NCBI GenBank assembly: GCA_946406115.1
Contig: OX291551.1
Coordinates: 31,231,381 to 31,295,380, forward strand
DNA length: 64,000 bases
Direction of reading: 5' to 3'
Source: Apoda limacodes
Lineage: Eukaryota; Arthropoda; Insecta; Lepidoptera; Limacodidae
The position numbers were made by a program, and so were the translations under genes. The notes under the pieces were generated by a model. The model was not told the origin of the DNA, ran no database searches, and worked only from the letters and a program-made list of their open reading frames with translations. This document shows, piece by piece, positions 44,461-56,159 of this stretch; position 1 is the stretch's first letter; every line of letters starts with the position of its first letter.

Positions 44461-44611
44461 AGCAGCACGGCGGCGGGCGGTCGCTCGCTTAGGCCCTCGT
44501 GCTGGTCGGTTTCAGCCGACGAGTAGTGCACATGTTGCGCGTCCGCTGTACCCGCCGCTCCCGAGGCGCCCGACCCGCTCGTAGCGCTACCTCTCCACTG
44601 AAAATTTAGAT

Positions 44612-44872
44612 TATTGGGGTTCAGCCTATTACTAAGACTCCGCTGTCCGTCCGTCCGTCTGTCTGTCACTAGGCTGTATCTCACGAACCGTGATAGACAG
44701 TTAAAATTTTCACAGAAGATGTATTTCTGTTGCCGCTATAACAACAAATACTAAAAAACAGAAAAACATAAATATTTAAGGGGGCTCCCATACAGCAAAC
44801 GTGATTTTTGTGCCGTTTTTATAGTTAATGGTACAGAACCCTTCGTGCGCGAGTCCGCACTTGGCCGATTTT
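44612..44872 (-). repeat. Dispersed repeat, second copy of 15400-15826
   Basis: The complement of the GGAC-containing repeat: CTTAGTAATAGGCTGAACCC, a GACGGACGGACAGCGG microsatellite, CGGTTCGTGAGATACAGCCT, ATATTTATGTTTTTCTG, CACGTTTGCTGTATGGGAGC and GGCCAAGTGCGGACTCGCGC. It lacks the internal duplication of the first copy. Confidence 0.85.
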
Positions 44873-44989
44873 TTAAAATCGATTCCAGTAACCTATCGCA
44901 AGTTTAAGACTGGAAAAAATAACATGGTTTTCTACATTCTTTAGTTATTAAGTTACTGAATTTGTTTTAAAATTTAATTTATTTTTAAG

Positions 44990-45070
44990 GCAACGCGCGA
45001 GTCCATAGGCTGCGGTGACCGCTTACCATGAGGCGGACCGCAATCTTGTTTGTCACCTTAGTGGTATATA
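44990..45070 (+). repeat. LINE family D 3' end scrap
   Basis: CAACGCGCGAGTCCATAGGC, GCGGTGACCGCTTACCATGA and CTTGTTTGTCACCTTAGTGG match the 3' end of the copy ending at 42750. Only the last 80 bp are present. Confidence 0.75.
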
Positions 45071-45794
45071 AAGAAAAGCTATCTGTTAAAATATCGCTTT
45101 AAAAAAATGACGGCCGAACCTCGTTTTTCTATTTTTAATTCATAACTCCTTATCAATTAGTAGCGGGAACATAATTTATTTCATGATATGTTAAGTTACT
45201 ATAAAGCTAAAAATTACTGTAATACAATTATTATATCTTATGTGATATAATTGTAATTAATTATTTTTCACTTTTTACGCTAAACTGGTTGCCTATGCAT
45301 AATATATTTTTTCCACAGAAAAAATGTCAGCTTAACGCCCATAAAGCAAATGCATTTTTATTTATACGATAAGAATTATAAGCAATATTTTTATGGTACT
45401 AGCTAATAAGATGATTGCAAAACTGACCAGGTATATTCCTCTCTCTCAACTGATATCTGTAAAACTCAGTTGGCTCACATTTATTGTGGCGCTTGTGGAC
45501 CAGAAGCACTTTTGATTTTATAATATCAGTTAAAAGATTGCCAAGACTTAAATCTGCACCCTTACAGCCCAAGTATTTGCTTTGCTAATTGATCTATCGA
45601 GGTACAATTCTGGCCAATGAAAATTCCGACTACATCTTTGTTCTGAAAACACGCTTGTCACGTATTTTGCCTTGATATCTCAATTGGTACCTGCAACCCT
45701 TACACTTCAACGTTCTGTAAGGGTTGGTTCTATTCCGGGCCCAAAGTTAATCTTTTGACTCCATCATTGCTATGAAAATATTTAAGGGAGTTAG
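45071..45794. other. Noncoding stretch
   Basis: AT-rich; nothing recognised. Confidence 0.4.
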
Positions 45795-45955
45795 GGCACA
45801 ATGAGAAGTCGCTTAAATGAGCAGCCCGAACTGGAGAAGTACCTCTACCAAATAACTCTGACACTGAGTATAGTGTTGTGTTCTTGGCCGTAAGTGAAGT
45901 TGCCAGATCTCTTGAGGATTCATTGCGTGGACAATGCAAATGCAAATCAAATGCT
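45795..45955 (-). repeat. Dispersed repeat, partner of 7935-8090
   Basis: The reverse complement matches 7935-8090 (AATCCTCAAGAGATCTGGCA, GAACACAACACTATACTCAG, CTTCTCCAGTTCGGGCTGCT). Class unknown. Confidence 0.65.
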
Positions 45956-46139
45956 GCCTTGAGGTTCGGTCAAAAAGCAACTGACAGAGCTAAATTTCAT
46001 ATAATCAGTAAAGTAGATAGGCGACTTGCATTATCTCTGGGAGAAGTGGTTCCCGGTCGCTAGCCAAAGTTGCCGAAAGAATCTTTTCCAGTCGTCGTTA
46101 CCACCACTGTGAAAGATCGTTGGTGACTTTGCCCATACT

Positions 46140-47010
46140 GCTTAGGAGAAAGCGGATGTTTCTTTGCCACTAGCCATTGAAAGTCAGGGACAAGCATTCA
46201 CATATAGCCTTGGCATTGCGAAAGAATTTGATCGGGTCTGGCACTGGGGTCTTCTATCGAAGTTGCCATCTGCCCGAGAGTTTGTGCAAAGTTTGTGTGG
46301 CTAGCTTTTTGTTCATGCATTCATAGTTGACAGTAGTTACTGGTGTCCCGCAAGGCTTTGTGCTGTCTCCTACGATGTTTATACTGCATATCAATGACAT
46401 GTTGGACATCAACAACATACATTGCTATGCTGATGACAGTACTGGAGACGCTTATTATACGGGCGTTTTCCTTTCCGTTGTGGAGGAAAACCATAGGGAA
46501 CTTGTGTCTATAATCGAGACCATATCCAAGAGCATTAAGATTCTTGGTGTTGATATTTCCAGGGCCGCGTTCAATAACTCACTCTACTGGGGTAGAATTT
46601 TGTGCTGTCTCTTTATTCACTGTAGAATAATGTATTTGCTATTAGCTGTCAGTGTCAGTGCTACCCGAGTTAAACATAGTTGGGTTTTCGAGCGCTCCTC
46701 TGCGACGTTCTTTTCAAAGATCGGTTGAAAGACAAGGTGGCTGGCTTCCAATTAACTTGGAGTACTCTACAGAGCGAAGCAGTAATTTACCTCGGGGCAA
46801 AGATTGCTGCTATACAAGTAGCAAGTCCTGTTCCATATTGAGTACTACTGCCATCTCTGGGCAGGTACACTCGGATATCAGCTTGGTTCTTTTGACTCGG
46901 TTCAACAGGGACTTGAGAGAACCCTTAAGTCTGAAGAGAGAATTTGCTTCCCTGTGTTTGTTTTACCGCTTGAATATTAACAAAATAATAAGAAATGCTC
47001 CATGCTAATT
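46140..47010 (+). pseudogene. LINE family D reverse transcriptase fragment
   Basis: Frames read PLAIESQGQAFTYSLGIAKE, FDRVWHWGLLSKLPS, VTGVPQGFVLSPTMFILHIN, DMLDINNIHCYADDSTGDAY (catalytic ADD kept), ENHRELVSIIETIS, then a deletion to IKILGVDIS, later LEYSTERSSNLPRG and TRFNRDLREPLSLKREFASL. It is the only family D copy here in which the YADD box survives. Frameshifts and an internal deletion break it. Confidence 0.88.
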
Positions 47011-48055
47011 GCCCGCTGCCCCAAGCTAACTGGAACGCGCTAGTAGTAGTCAAGTCGTTGTCGATACAGATCCGAAGAATAACCCAAAAATAATTAACAT
47101 TGTGATTTTAATTAAAATCAATTTTAACTTATATTTTTTTATTTATTTATTTACTTCACATATATTTTTACAAACTTGTAAATAACTTTACGCCTTAAAA
47201 CATATAATGTTTGTGCAGACGCTGTACATTCGTCGTTGTAACAATATAAAAACAAGACGCAGTCTTTAACAAATAGGTCAGTAAATAAAATATAATCAGC
47301 ACTCTTCTAAAAAATAGATAAAACGCGATTTAAAAGTGTTCTTAGAAACCCATTTGAATAAAAATATTCTGCTGCTTCTTTTTGATTAGACTCGATATTA
47401 TTTTTTATTTTTATGGTTGTTTGTTTCATATAAGTCAATTTCATATACTAAATAAAATTATATTTTATTTTTGTATACAATTAATGAAATGTTTGAATTT
47501 TCAATTACACTCATTTCACTGCGTGTCTTATTGGGTGATAGATTAAAATATTTGTATGTTAAGTTAAAGTTAGGTTAACGATGACTACTGGACAGAAACT
47601 TACCTTAGGTCACTCCAGAAGCGAGTGAGAGAGAAGAAAACGAGGAAGTTGAAGAAGTAGATATGGATGTCCCACGTTTGCGTGTACCAATTATTAAACT
47701 GTCAAACATTTAATGACGCTGTGCATCGGATACGACGGTAGTACTCTCTATCTGTCATACTTAAACCCTTGTACTCAACAGACAGAAAAAGCGAATGGAA
47801 ACTATTGGGAAAGCAGTCTAAGCAGATAAGAACTTAAAATCATGTCATTTAGTGCTGGTTGCTTGATGGCTGTGGTAGCGAGCCAACTGAAGATGACCTC
47901 ATGCAGCAGTGCTTAGTTTTCTCGTGTTGCTGTCTTATCAAAGTGAGCACTGAATTTGGGTGCCTCCAAGTGGCAGACAGGTCGTAGGTTCGCTGTGCCT
48001 TAACATCGGAGTGAAATTCAATAGTGTGCTGCTAAGTACTTACCTATATTATATA
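47011..48055. other. Noncoding stretch
   Basis: About 1 kb, AT-rich; nothing recognised. Confidence 0.4.
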
Positions 48056-48200
48056 TTACTAGCGACCCGCCCCGGCTTCGCACGGGTGCAATGCTGATAC
48101 TAAATATACTACAGAATGTCTTTATATATAACGTTCACAGCTGTTTTGTCCTGAGACAATAAAAACATCATTGCAAAATATATCTTTACCGGAAATTATA
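48056..48200 (+). repeat. Dispersed repeat end (CCCGCCCCGGCTTCG type)
   Basis: TACTAGCGACCCGCCCCGGC then TTCGCACGGGTGCAATGCTG is the start of a repeat I know as frequent in insect genomes. No second copy of this end is in the window. Confidence 0.5.
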
Positions 48201-48986
48201 AGCGTTTAAATTGGATCGGTAAATCCGATGGTATCAGAGGAATTCGGGGAATCAATACATCTTCTCCTTAAATGTAAGGAAAAAAATGTTATAAGACCTA
48301 AAACTAAACGACACTTGGAGATATTTAAAAATAATTTATTGTTAAAAATTTCGTCTCTTGTCGAACATAATGATCCAAATACACAATATAATGTGTTTTT
48401 TAAAGTTTTTAGTGATGAGTACGACTCTGTATTTAAACCCAAGAGTGTCTTATCTAACCAACGTCCATGCATTAGTGATTGGGCTACTGTGGGCATCCAT
48501 GTAAGCAGAAAACGATTGTATGAGTTATATAGTGAAAGAAAGTTTAATGATCATGTTAAAAATACTCTAAATTATTTAAAGTAATCTGTCGTATCGCAAA
48601 ATCACGTTTCTTAAGTGAAAAAATTAAAAATAGTAATGACAAAACTACTTGGAGTATTATTGATGCTGAGACTGGAAAATCAAAATCTCATATAACTGAT
48701 CATTGTCTAGAAGTTGATGGGACTATTTTTACCAGAAGCAGATATTGCCTCATTGTTCAGTAGTTGATGGATATTCCATTCTCAACTACCAACTCACTAA
48801 ACTCATCTCCATTAATAGCAGAGGCTCTGTTAAAAGAAAATGTAAAAGAATGCCCAAAAGAATTTAAATTTAGACATGTAAAACATTATTATGTTATCAA
48901 AGCATTTAATGCTCTAAAAATAAAAATTGTGTTTGTGATGTATTTCCTAATTTAATGAAATACAGTAAAATTATACCTATATTTAA

Positions 48987-49978
48987 CCTTTAACTATGGA
49001 TGTTACTTTTTTGTTGCACTCCTATGGACGTGCGGTCTCACAGACCGCTTTTTTTAGAGGCTGGATTCTATCTAGTTAAGTAAGTAGTGTACCAGTTTTT
49101 GTTTTCAATCCTTTTAGGAGTTACTATAATGTGTATATAATTTTTTTTTATAAATATTTATTTATTTTAAACTCAAATCTAACCATTTAACGATCGGAGG
49201 CTCTTTTCAGACTTTTTTACTTGAGATTACTTTCTTAGAACATTATCTGAGGAAAATAACTTTTTCGGTAAGTTACAATAATTTGACAATAACATATAAA
49301 GTATAAAAAACTTAACATTAACTTCTTAAAACAAAACATAAAAAATTTGACAAAGGCCCAACTTGTTCATATTTATTGGCAGTCTTTGCATAATGGCTTA
49401 GAACTGAACTCTACTGGTACTACCACTGTCGTCAGTAATCTCCTGGTAACTCAAGTGATTTTCTTCAATGTCATCTTCATAAAACATACAATCAGCAACA
49501 TACCATCGCTGTCACACTTATATTTATTATAAAACATACAATCAGCAACATCCCATCGCTGTCACACTTAATTTTATTATATCGCTGGAGCTCATCTTTA
49601 AAAGAAGGATCATCCAACCGCAATATTTAACTCGCACTCTGTGGAAACGGTGAATTTAATGTTTCTTTGCATGCAGATGTACTAGGTTGATCGTTTCCTG
49701 ACATTTTTAATTTTAAAAATCTTGAACAAACAAAATCACTGTCAGCTCATTTTATTACAAATAAATAGGCGCGCGGTGTCACAGACCGCACTCAAAATAT
49801 AAAGCGAAATTACTCACGTAACACACAGCAAGCGACGTAACTTTTACTCCCAATAGTCGTTTCGCCATTAAAACCGAATCTGCTGAGGCAGACAGACGCG
49901 TGGGGTACGCGGGAGGAGAGGGGCACGCGAATCAAAAACTGCAAGTGGCCTGTGAGACCGCCTGTCTCCAGTTAAAGG
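48987..49978. mobile_element. piggyBac-like non-autonomous element
   Basis: TTAA flanks both ends (48983-48986 and 49979-49982). The ends are the inverted CCTTTAACT (48987-48995) and AGTTAAAGG (49970-49978). Both features are typical of piggyBac. Subterminal palindromes of the form GCGGTCTCACAGACCGC occur at 49032-49048 and, with one mismatch, 49773-49789; a partial one is at 49947-49962. Removing the element rejoins LINE A. A minus-strand piece from 49704 (MSGNDQPSTSACKETLNSPF) could be the start of an old transposase; this is uncertain. Confidence 0.88.
49481..49580 (+). repeat. 50-bp tandem duplication
   Basis: AAAACATACAATCAGCAACA starts at 49481 and 49531, and each copy runs through CCATCGCTGTCACACTTA. 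It lies inside the piggyBac-like element. Confidence 0.9.
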
Positions 49979-50370
49979 TTAAATCAGGTAGTTATACTGA
50001 CCTCTCTAACTTTAGACCTATCTTTATACTACCTGTTTTTAAATCAAATGAGTAGTCATTTTACTTCACAACTGACTTGCAAACAGTTTGGGTTCACAAA
50101 AGGTCGGTCAACAACAGACGCTGGCGTTGAGCTTATTCAGCACATATTTGATGCTTGGGAGGATTCAATGGATGCCTTGGGTGTTTTTTTGTGATCTATC
50201 CAAGGCATTTGATTGTGTCCACCATGAAACCCTAATTAGGAAATTACAACACTATGGTATTAGGGGTACTGCACTTAATCTCATTAGCTCGTACCTGGAC
50301 AGTAGGATTCAGACAGTTGATATAAATGTGAAGCGCGCCCCTGGATCTAAAATTAAAATGGGCGTTCCAC

Positions 50371-51435
50371 GGCGCTAGAGGTAAGTGAGTATGCAAAATG
50401 TGAGTACCGAATTCCGCCAATGGATTTAAGTGAAGAAAAGGCCAAAGAATAATAATGTGAATCTTGCCGGTCCATTTTTTGGTCCATCCCCTCTCCTCTT
50501 ATTCGTAAAGGGAATGTATTGAGTACAGGATACAAAATCATTTTAATGATTATTTCCGTAATAATTTATAGTTTATTCTAGTGGAACAAGTGAGGATAGA
50601 TTCTGGAATAATAATAAAAAAAAAACGAAAATGAAAGTAATTAATAAAAGTTATATATGAAAAAAAAAATCCGCTGCTGAAATTTCGGAGCATAAATGTA
50701 GCTGCTTATCTTTGTTTCTCGTCACCTTCTTACAAAATATGCACGTCAACGATTTTTACAACGCAGCCGGTTTCCTTGATGATCAACGAGATTTTGGAGT
50801 AAGCTCCTCCACGTTTGCTGTGGAAGTTGAAGCAGACACTTCTTCTTCTTTATGCAACGCAATTTCTCGACGGCTTATCTTCTCCTCACTAATATACGTG
50901 GCTAAACAGTCTTGGTGCCATGAAAATTCTTGTTTTGTGGATTCTGGATCATATAGCTTCGAAAACTTCTCACTAATGCTGTCTTTATGTCTATCTGCTG
51001 CTTCTTTAATATTAAGCAGCGTGCTTGACCTTGGTTTTTTCACCACATTACTTTAATTATCGCAAAACAAGCAAAATTGTTCGTTAGTTTTTTTCCTTTT
51101 CAAATTAACAACTTCTAACGACATTTCTAACGTTTTTTAATGTAGTACACTTAAAACAGACACTAAGAATTCACGAAAATACTATTATTTTATGTGTATA
51201 TAAAAAACACGACTAAACTAAGCAACGTCTTCACACCAATACATGTAGAAACACACTAAACGCGCTATGCTTACTGTATGGGCGAAGAGGGGATGTGAAG
51301 GGTGCGGAAAGGGACCACCACACCCGGTGGCAAGATGTGTTTTGTCGTTATTTAGGGTCTCAGGTATATAGAATATAAGAATCCGGTCATAGTTGCCGTC
51401 ACTCACATTTTGCGTACTCAACTACCTCCAGCGCC
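50371..51435. mobile_element. DNA element with 35-bp inverted ends (GGCGCT), unclassified
   Basis: The left end 50371-50405 (GGCGCTAGAGGTAAGTGAG...) and the complement of the right end 51401-51435 (GGCGCTGGAGGTAGTTGAG...) match at 31 of 35 positions. It interrupts LINE A copy III, which fixes its borders, but no target duplication is visible and about 30 bp of LINE sequence is missing at the right side. It carries a coding scrap on the minus strand (see next entry). I cannot assign a superfamily. Confidence 0.8.
50690..51130 (-). pseudogene. Zinc-finger-like N-terminal scrap of an uncharacterised element protein
   Basis: The minus strand reads FCLFCDN, stop, SNVVKKPRSSTLLNIKEA, ADRHKDSISEKFSKLYDPES, FSWHQDCLATYISEEKISRR, then after stops SLTCIFCKKVTRNKDKQLH. 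The spacing CxxC, about 45 residues, then WHxxC suggests a Cys/His metal-binding module, and a second CxxC follows. Similar N-termini precede the HEEADTR core in the protein family seen at 32460-33230, so this may be the other half of such a protein. That link is inference. Confidence 0.45.
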
Positions 51436-52254
51436 TGCACTAATATACATTAATGATCTGCCGGAGGTCGTTAAAAACGAGATAGTGTTCTTAGCAGATG
51501 ACACATCACTTTTGTTTAGAGTTAAAAGACGCGAAACAGTTCTAGATAATGTAAACAACTGTCTGTCTAAGGTTGTCCACTGGTTCAATATGAATAATTT
51601 GCTTTTTAACAGTAAGAAAACCAAATGTATTAAATTCTTAACGCCAAATGTTAGTCAAGTAAGAACGAGTATACTTATAAATGGGGAGCAATTAGATGTT
51701 GTAGATGGCGCTGTATTCTTAGGCATTACTTTAGATGCAAAATTTCAATGGGGCCCACACATATATGGATTGGCGAATAGACTTAGTTCTGCAGCTTTTG
51801 CGGTTAAAAAGATTCGTCAACTTACAGACGAAGCCACAGTCCGGCTAGTATATTTCAGTTACTTTCATAGCGTGATGTCCTATGGTATCTTATCATGGGG
51901 ACACGTAGCTGATATACAGACAATATTTGTACTGCATTTGTACTGGTCTATTCGAGCAATATACAATTTATCTAACAGACACTCTTTAAGGGATAAATTT
52001 GAAGAGATCAATATACTAACTTTACCTGGTCAATATATATTTGATAATTTAATGTATGTTCATAAGAATATTAATCTTTTTTAAAAAAAATAGTGATGTT
52101 CATGATCGAAATACAAGAAATAGACACAAACTGGCTCGAGAATCCACACAAGGCTTGAGAAAATTGAATTGATAAATCATTTAAAGGAATATGTGTCCGT
52201 TTTTACAACAAAATCCCTGCAGAAGTATGTAAACTGAATTTAAAAAAGTTTCGC

Positions 52255-54868
52255 CATTGGTTCGTAAGTCTATAGAGCGGGAGACCTTGTACTGAGAAGA
52301 ACCGGCAAGAAACTCAGCAAGGGCATTTCTTTTCTCCCTTTCTCTTACAGTGTCCACTCAAAAAGTTAAAAAATGCCCTCCCTATCATAGAAGGACACTT
52401 TCCATTACAAACATAAAAAACATGAAATGCAGAAGCACAACATAAAAAAGTATCTAATTATAAAATATATAAAAAAATAGTTAATGTATTCATCACTAAT
52501 AATCAATGTCTTACAGTATTGATAAACAAAACAAAAAAGGAAGACTAAATACAAGTGTACAAAGAAGTTTGCAAGAGCAGACCAGCCTCCACAGGCGGCA
52601 CCCGTTCACGAGTATGACACATGAATCAGCCACCGCTTCGCTGAACCATGTTTTAGGGAACGTAACGACCCGACACACACGCCACCACCGCAGAGACAAT
52701 TTGAGAGAGCATGACACACTCAAGCAACTACAGTAAAACTTTGATTGTACTAGTAACAATGTGTGTGGTAAAGGAACAAAATATAAGAGGAGAAGATTGG
52801 AAGGTTCGTAATGCTTTACTACCGAGAAGCAACGGCAATAAACTCACTAGTTAATCTTTTAAACATCATATAAAAATACAATATAGGCTTACACTAGGTA
52901 ATAACATAATATACAATGTTTTAATATAAAAAATATTTCAAACGCCCCAATAGATTTTTAGATTCTTATTTTTCCAAGCATTTTTATCATTTATGTATTT
53001 ATCAATTTTGTTATAGCTTTTTTCATTAAACTATCTTTGACATATATTTTAAATTTATTTGAGGGTAAATTAACCACATATTCTGGAATTTTATTGAAGA
53101 AAAATATACTTTGTATTGCGAAAGAGCTATGTACCTTCTGAAGACGACATTTTGGAACTACCAATTTATCCTTATTCCTTGTATTAACACTGTGTAGGTC
53201 ACTATTTTTAGCAAATAATGTCAATTTTGGCGTACATACATTATACAAGCGAAGATATATTAAAACAGTTAAAATATCAATTTCCCTAAATAGTTAAGAG
53301 AAATTCCCTTAGAGAAATTCGAGGTCCTAATTTATAAATTGACCGTACTGCTCTCTTTTCCAAAATAAAGACTGTATCAATATCCGCTGCCTTACCCCAA
53401 ATCAAAATGCCATAAGACATGACGGAATGGAAATAGCTAAAGTAGACCAAGCGAGCAGTGACAACATCTGTAAGCTGCCTAACTTTCCTAACTGCATAGG
53501 CAGCTGAACTGAGTTTCCCTGCAAGAACTGTAATGTGAGGGTTCCACTGCAGCCTATTGTCTAATGTACTGCATAGAAACACTGTTGAGTCTAATAGTTC
53601 TATTTCTTCTCCGTTTAGGGATAATTTTGTACTTATGTTTCTGACATTTGGTATCATAAATTTTAAACTCTTAGTCTTTTTTTGCATTAAGAAGTAAGTT
53701 ATTTGCCGTAAACCACTGAAGAACCTGAGAAAGCGCACTACTTACGTCGTCAAAATTAGTTTTATTTCTGTCAACTCTAAATAAAAGAGAAGTGTCATCG
53801 GTAAATAGTACAATCTTGCATAGCTTCTCCACAAATAAAGGCAAGTCATTTATGTAAATTAAAAATAGAAAAGGACCTACAATCTTGAGGAACTCCTAAT
53901 TTTACTTCTGAGCCATTGGATTTTACTTCATTGATTTGAACTATCTGCATTCTACTACTCAAATATGAGCGGATAAGCTCAAGAGTCAAGTCTGCAATAA
54001 CATAATGACTCAGTTTTCGTATAAGAGTTTCATGTTGCACGCAGTCGAATGCTTTGATAGATCACAGAAGATACCAATAGCATTTTGTCACTGTTCCCAA
54101 GCATTAAATATATGTTGTATGAGGGCAACACCTGCGTCAGTTATGGAACGCCCTTTTGTAAAACCAACCAAACCAGGCAGGCAGTATAGAGATATGTATA
54201 AAATTATTAGGTTCGTCTTTACTTCCACTTTTAAAAAGTGGTATTATTTTACTATATTTCATTAAGTCTGGAAATATCCCTTCGTCAACACACTTATTAA
54301 ATATTATGGCTAAGATTAGTGCTATAATATCAATAATTCCGCTTAGGACTTTGACTGATATACCCCATAGGTCTCCAGTTTTGTTCTGAGTTAGTAATTT
54401 AAATGTCTTTCTGACGTCTTCAGAGGTAACATGTTCAAATTTGAATATAGCCTTGCATTTATTTACATAACATTTTAAAAGTAACTATGATTCTAATGGA
54501 GAGGAATTTAATGCGTTAGTTGTAATTGTAGGCATTTCAGTAAAATATTTCTCAAACGAGTTAGCAACATCAAGATCTGAATCAATTAGTTTTGAATTTA
54601 CAGTAAGTGAATAATGATTGTCACGCGGTTTAATTTTTCCTGTTTCACTATTTATAACATTCCATGTGGCCTTTATTTTATTATCAGAATTTTTTATTTT
54701 ATTACTCAAATGTATTGATTTTGCAACCCTGTACACTTTTTTAAATATATTTGAATACATTTTGATATAGTTGGTGAATTTGGGACTGTATTTATATTGT
54801 TTCATTTCATACAACTCATACAACCTAGTTCGACTCCGGTGTATTCCTACAGTAGCCCAGTCCTTTTT
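52255..54868 (-). mobile_element. LINE family B copy, most of ORF2 and 3' UTR
   Basis: The minus strand reads YYSSLKKDWATVGIHRSRTR, LYELYEMKQYKYSPKFTNYI and KIKATWNVINSETGKIKPRD (54485-54886), then broken reverse transcriptase (HETLIRKLSHYVIADLTLEL, VKLGVPQD at 53846-54040), IPNVRNISTKLSLNGEEIEL, LLDSTVFLCSTLDNRLQWNP and MSYGILIWGKAADIDTVFIL (53286-53738), and the C-terminus SDLHSVNTRNKDKLVVPKCR (52991-53248). A 3' UTR to 52255 includes GAGAAGAACCGGCAAGAAAC at 52294. The final tail is missing at the junction with LINE A copy III. The endonuclease is absent and several frames are broken. Confidence 0.88.
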
Positions 54869-54869
54869 A

Positions 54870-55182
54870 AGTGATGAATAGTACATAAACTGTCTTTGTT
54901 TTTATATTTTGCAATTAGATACTTTTTATGTTGTGCTTGTGCATTTTATGTTCTTTATGTTTGTAATGGAAAGTGTCCCTTTATGATAGGAAGGGCATTT
55001 TCCAATATTTTAAGTGGACGCTGTAAGAGAAAGGGAGAAAAGAAATGCCCTTGCTGAGTTTCTTGCCGGTTCTTCTCAGTACAAGGTCTCCGGCCCTATA
55101 GACTTACGAACCGATGACGTAGTGACATTCATAAGTGCTCAATTATTGTAGCCTAAATTAAATAAATGATTTTGATTTTGAT
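54870..55182 (+). repeat. LINE B 3' UTR end, 5'-truncated
   Basis: Starts at AAGTGATGAATAGTACATAA, passes TTTCTTGCCGGTTCTTCTC (55059-55077) and ends GCCTAAATTAAATAAATGAT with a TTTGATTTTGATTTC tail. It lies between LINE B (minus) and the Helitron fragment. Confidence 0.88.
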
Positions 55183-55184
55183 TT

Positions 55185-55965
55185 CTTCTCCGATACCACA
55201 TTCGGTGAGTACTGTGCGTTCTATTATGAAAGTTTTTAGTGATTTTACCAGCATACGCGAGCCATTGCAAAGTTTAGGTGGATTCAGGTTTCTTAAAAAA
55301 ATAACAGGACAACCTGCTTTCCCATTTTATGAGGAGGGAGTCCAGACGGGTTCAAATAATTAAGAAATTCTGTAGGAAAATGAACAGCTTCTTCCAAATC
55401 GAGTACAGTTACGACCGAGTAGTATATTTGTGTCGGAGCATCAATCAAAACAATTACAAGTTATTTACCTTATCTACTTTACGTTTACGTTCGTAAGTTA
55501 GTGGCAGAATCGCTCTTTCTTTAAACCAAGATAGTCTTACAACTTATGTTATCAATGTGGGGAAAGACAGTCACAACTGGTAGGATTTGACGAAAGTCTC
55601 CTGTGAACAGAATTGTTCATCCATCCATTGGTGAATTTTTGCTGCGCTAGTCGCGCATTGTCCTATCAGTGCTTCCATAGACGTCTTGTTTGACATGAAT
55701 GTAGAGTGTGCGGTTCGGCCTCCTTTTAAAGGCATAGCGGCAATGCCGGATCACGCCGACAGCTAATGCAATTTTCCCGGTAGATCTCACTTTTATTAAA
55801 AGCAAATTAATTAAAAATATTTTTCCTGTACCTCCTGGGGCATCAAGAAAAAACATTTTTCCTTCATTGTCAGTTGATACTTGTGCAATGTAGTGTAAGT
55901 ATATTTTGTCAAAGTCGTGACTGATCGTATCATGTTTCTCTTGTGTTTTCGGCACTTTTCGTTAA
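55185..55965 (-). pseudogene. Helitron helicase fragment
   Basis: The minus strand reads FDKIYLHYIAQVSTDNEGKM, FFLDAPGGTGKIFLINLLLI (Walker A at about 55812-55850, with the usual GKT changed to GKI), VRSTGKIALAV, then GDFRQILPVV (the helicase Walker B/motif III region), and in further frames VIFL.KNLNPPKLCNGSRM-like NPPKLCNGSRMLVKSLKTF and IIERTVLTECGIGE. This is the Pif1-type helicase domain of a Helitron. The N-terminal HUH Rep nuclease is not seen. Helitrons move by rolling-circle replication. Frameshifts, deletions and the altered Walker A Thr make it dead. Confidence 0.88.
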
Positions 55966-56159
55966 ATCTGAGTTAGTAGTATTAGCTGGCATCGGCAGCC
56001 CAAAATCGTTGATCGATTTACCCGAAAGTAATTGCACTACTTTTTTTAATTCGGGCTGAAAAGCACGTTTTATTTTCCTCGCTAGAGAGCTTCGATAAAC
56101 GCGTGCGATCGCTGCTAATCATAATGTGCTATAGGGCAAAGCGTCTTTTTCTGACTGAC
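55966..56159. other. Spacer
   Basis: Nothing recognised. Confidence 0.35.

Larger units (their letters stand above)
48268..52253 (+). mobile_element. LINE family A copy III, split by two DNA elements
   Basis: Segments 48268-48986, 49983-50370 and 51440-52253 together read as one LINE A ORF2: KTKRHLEIFKNNLLLKISSL, DWATVGIHVSRKRLYELYSE; then (50050-50370) LTCKQFGFTKGRSTTDAGVE and FDCVHHETLIRKLQHYGIRG; then (51410-52084) IYINDLPEVVKNEIVFLADD and TSLLFRVKRRETVLDNVNNC through MSYGILSWGHVADIQ to YVHKNINLF. The segments are interrupted by a piggyBac-like element at 48987-49978 and a 1065-bp inverted-repeat element at 50371-51435. About 30 bp of the LINE is missing at the second insertion. The 3' end is cut at 52253. 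Confidence 0.88.

Noticed and set aside
55647..55955. Host Pif1 helicase gene
   Set aside because: FFLDAPGGTGK and NPPKLCNGSR blocks are Helitron-type, and frames are disrupted.
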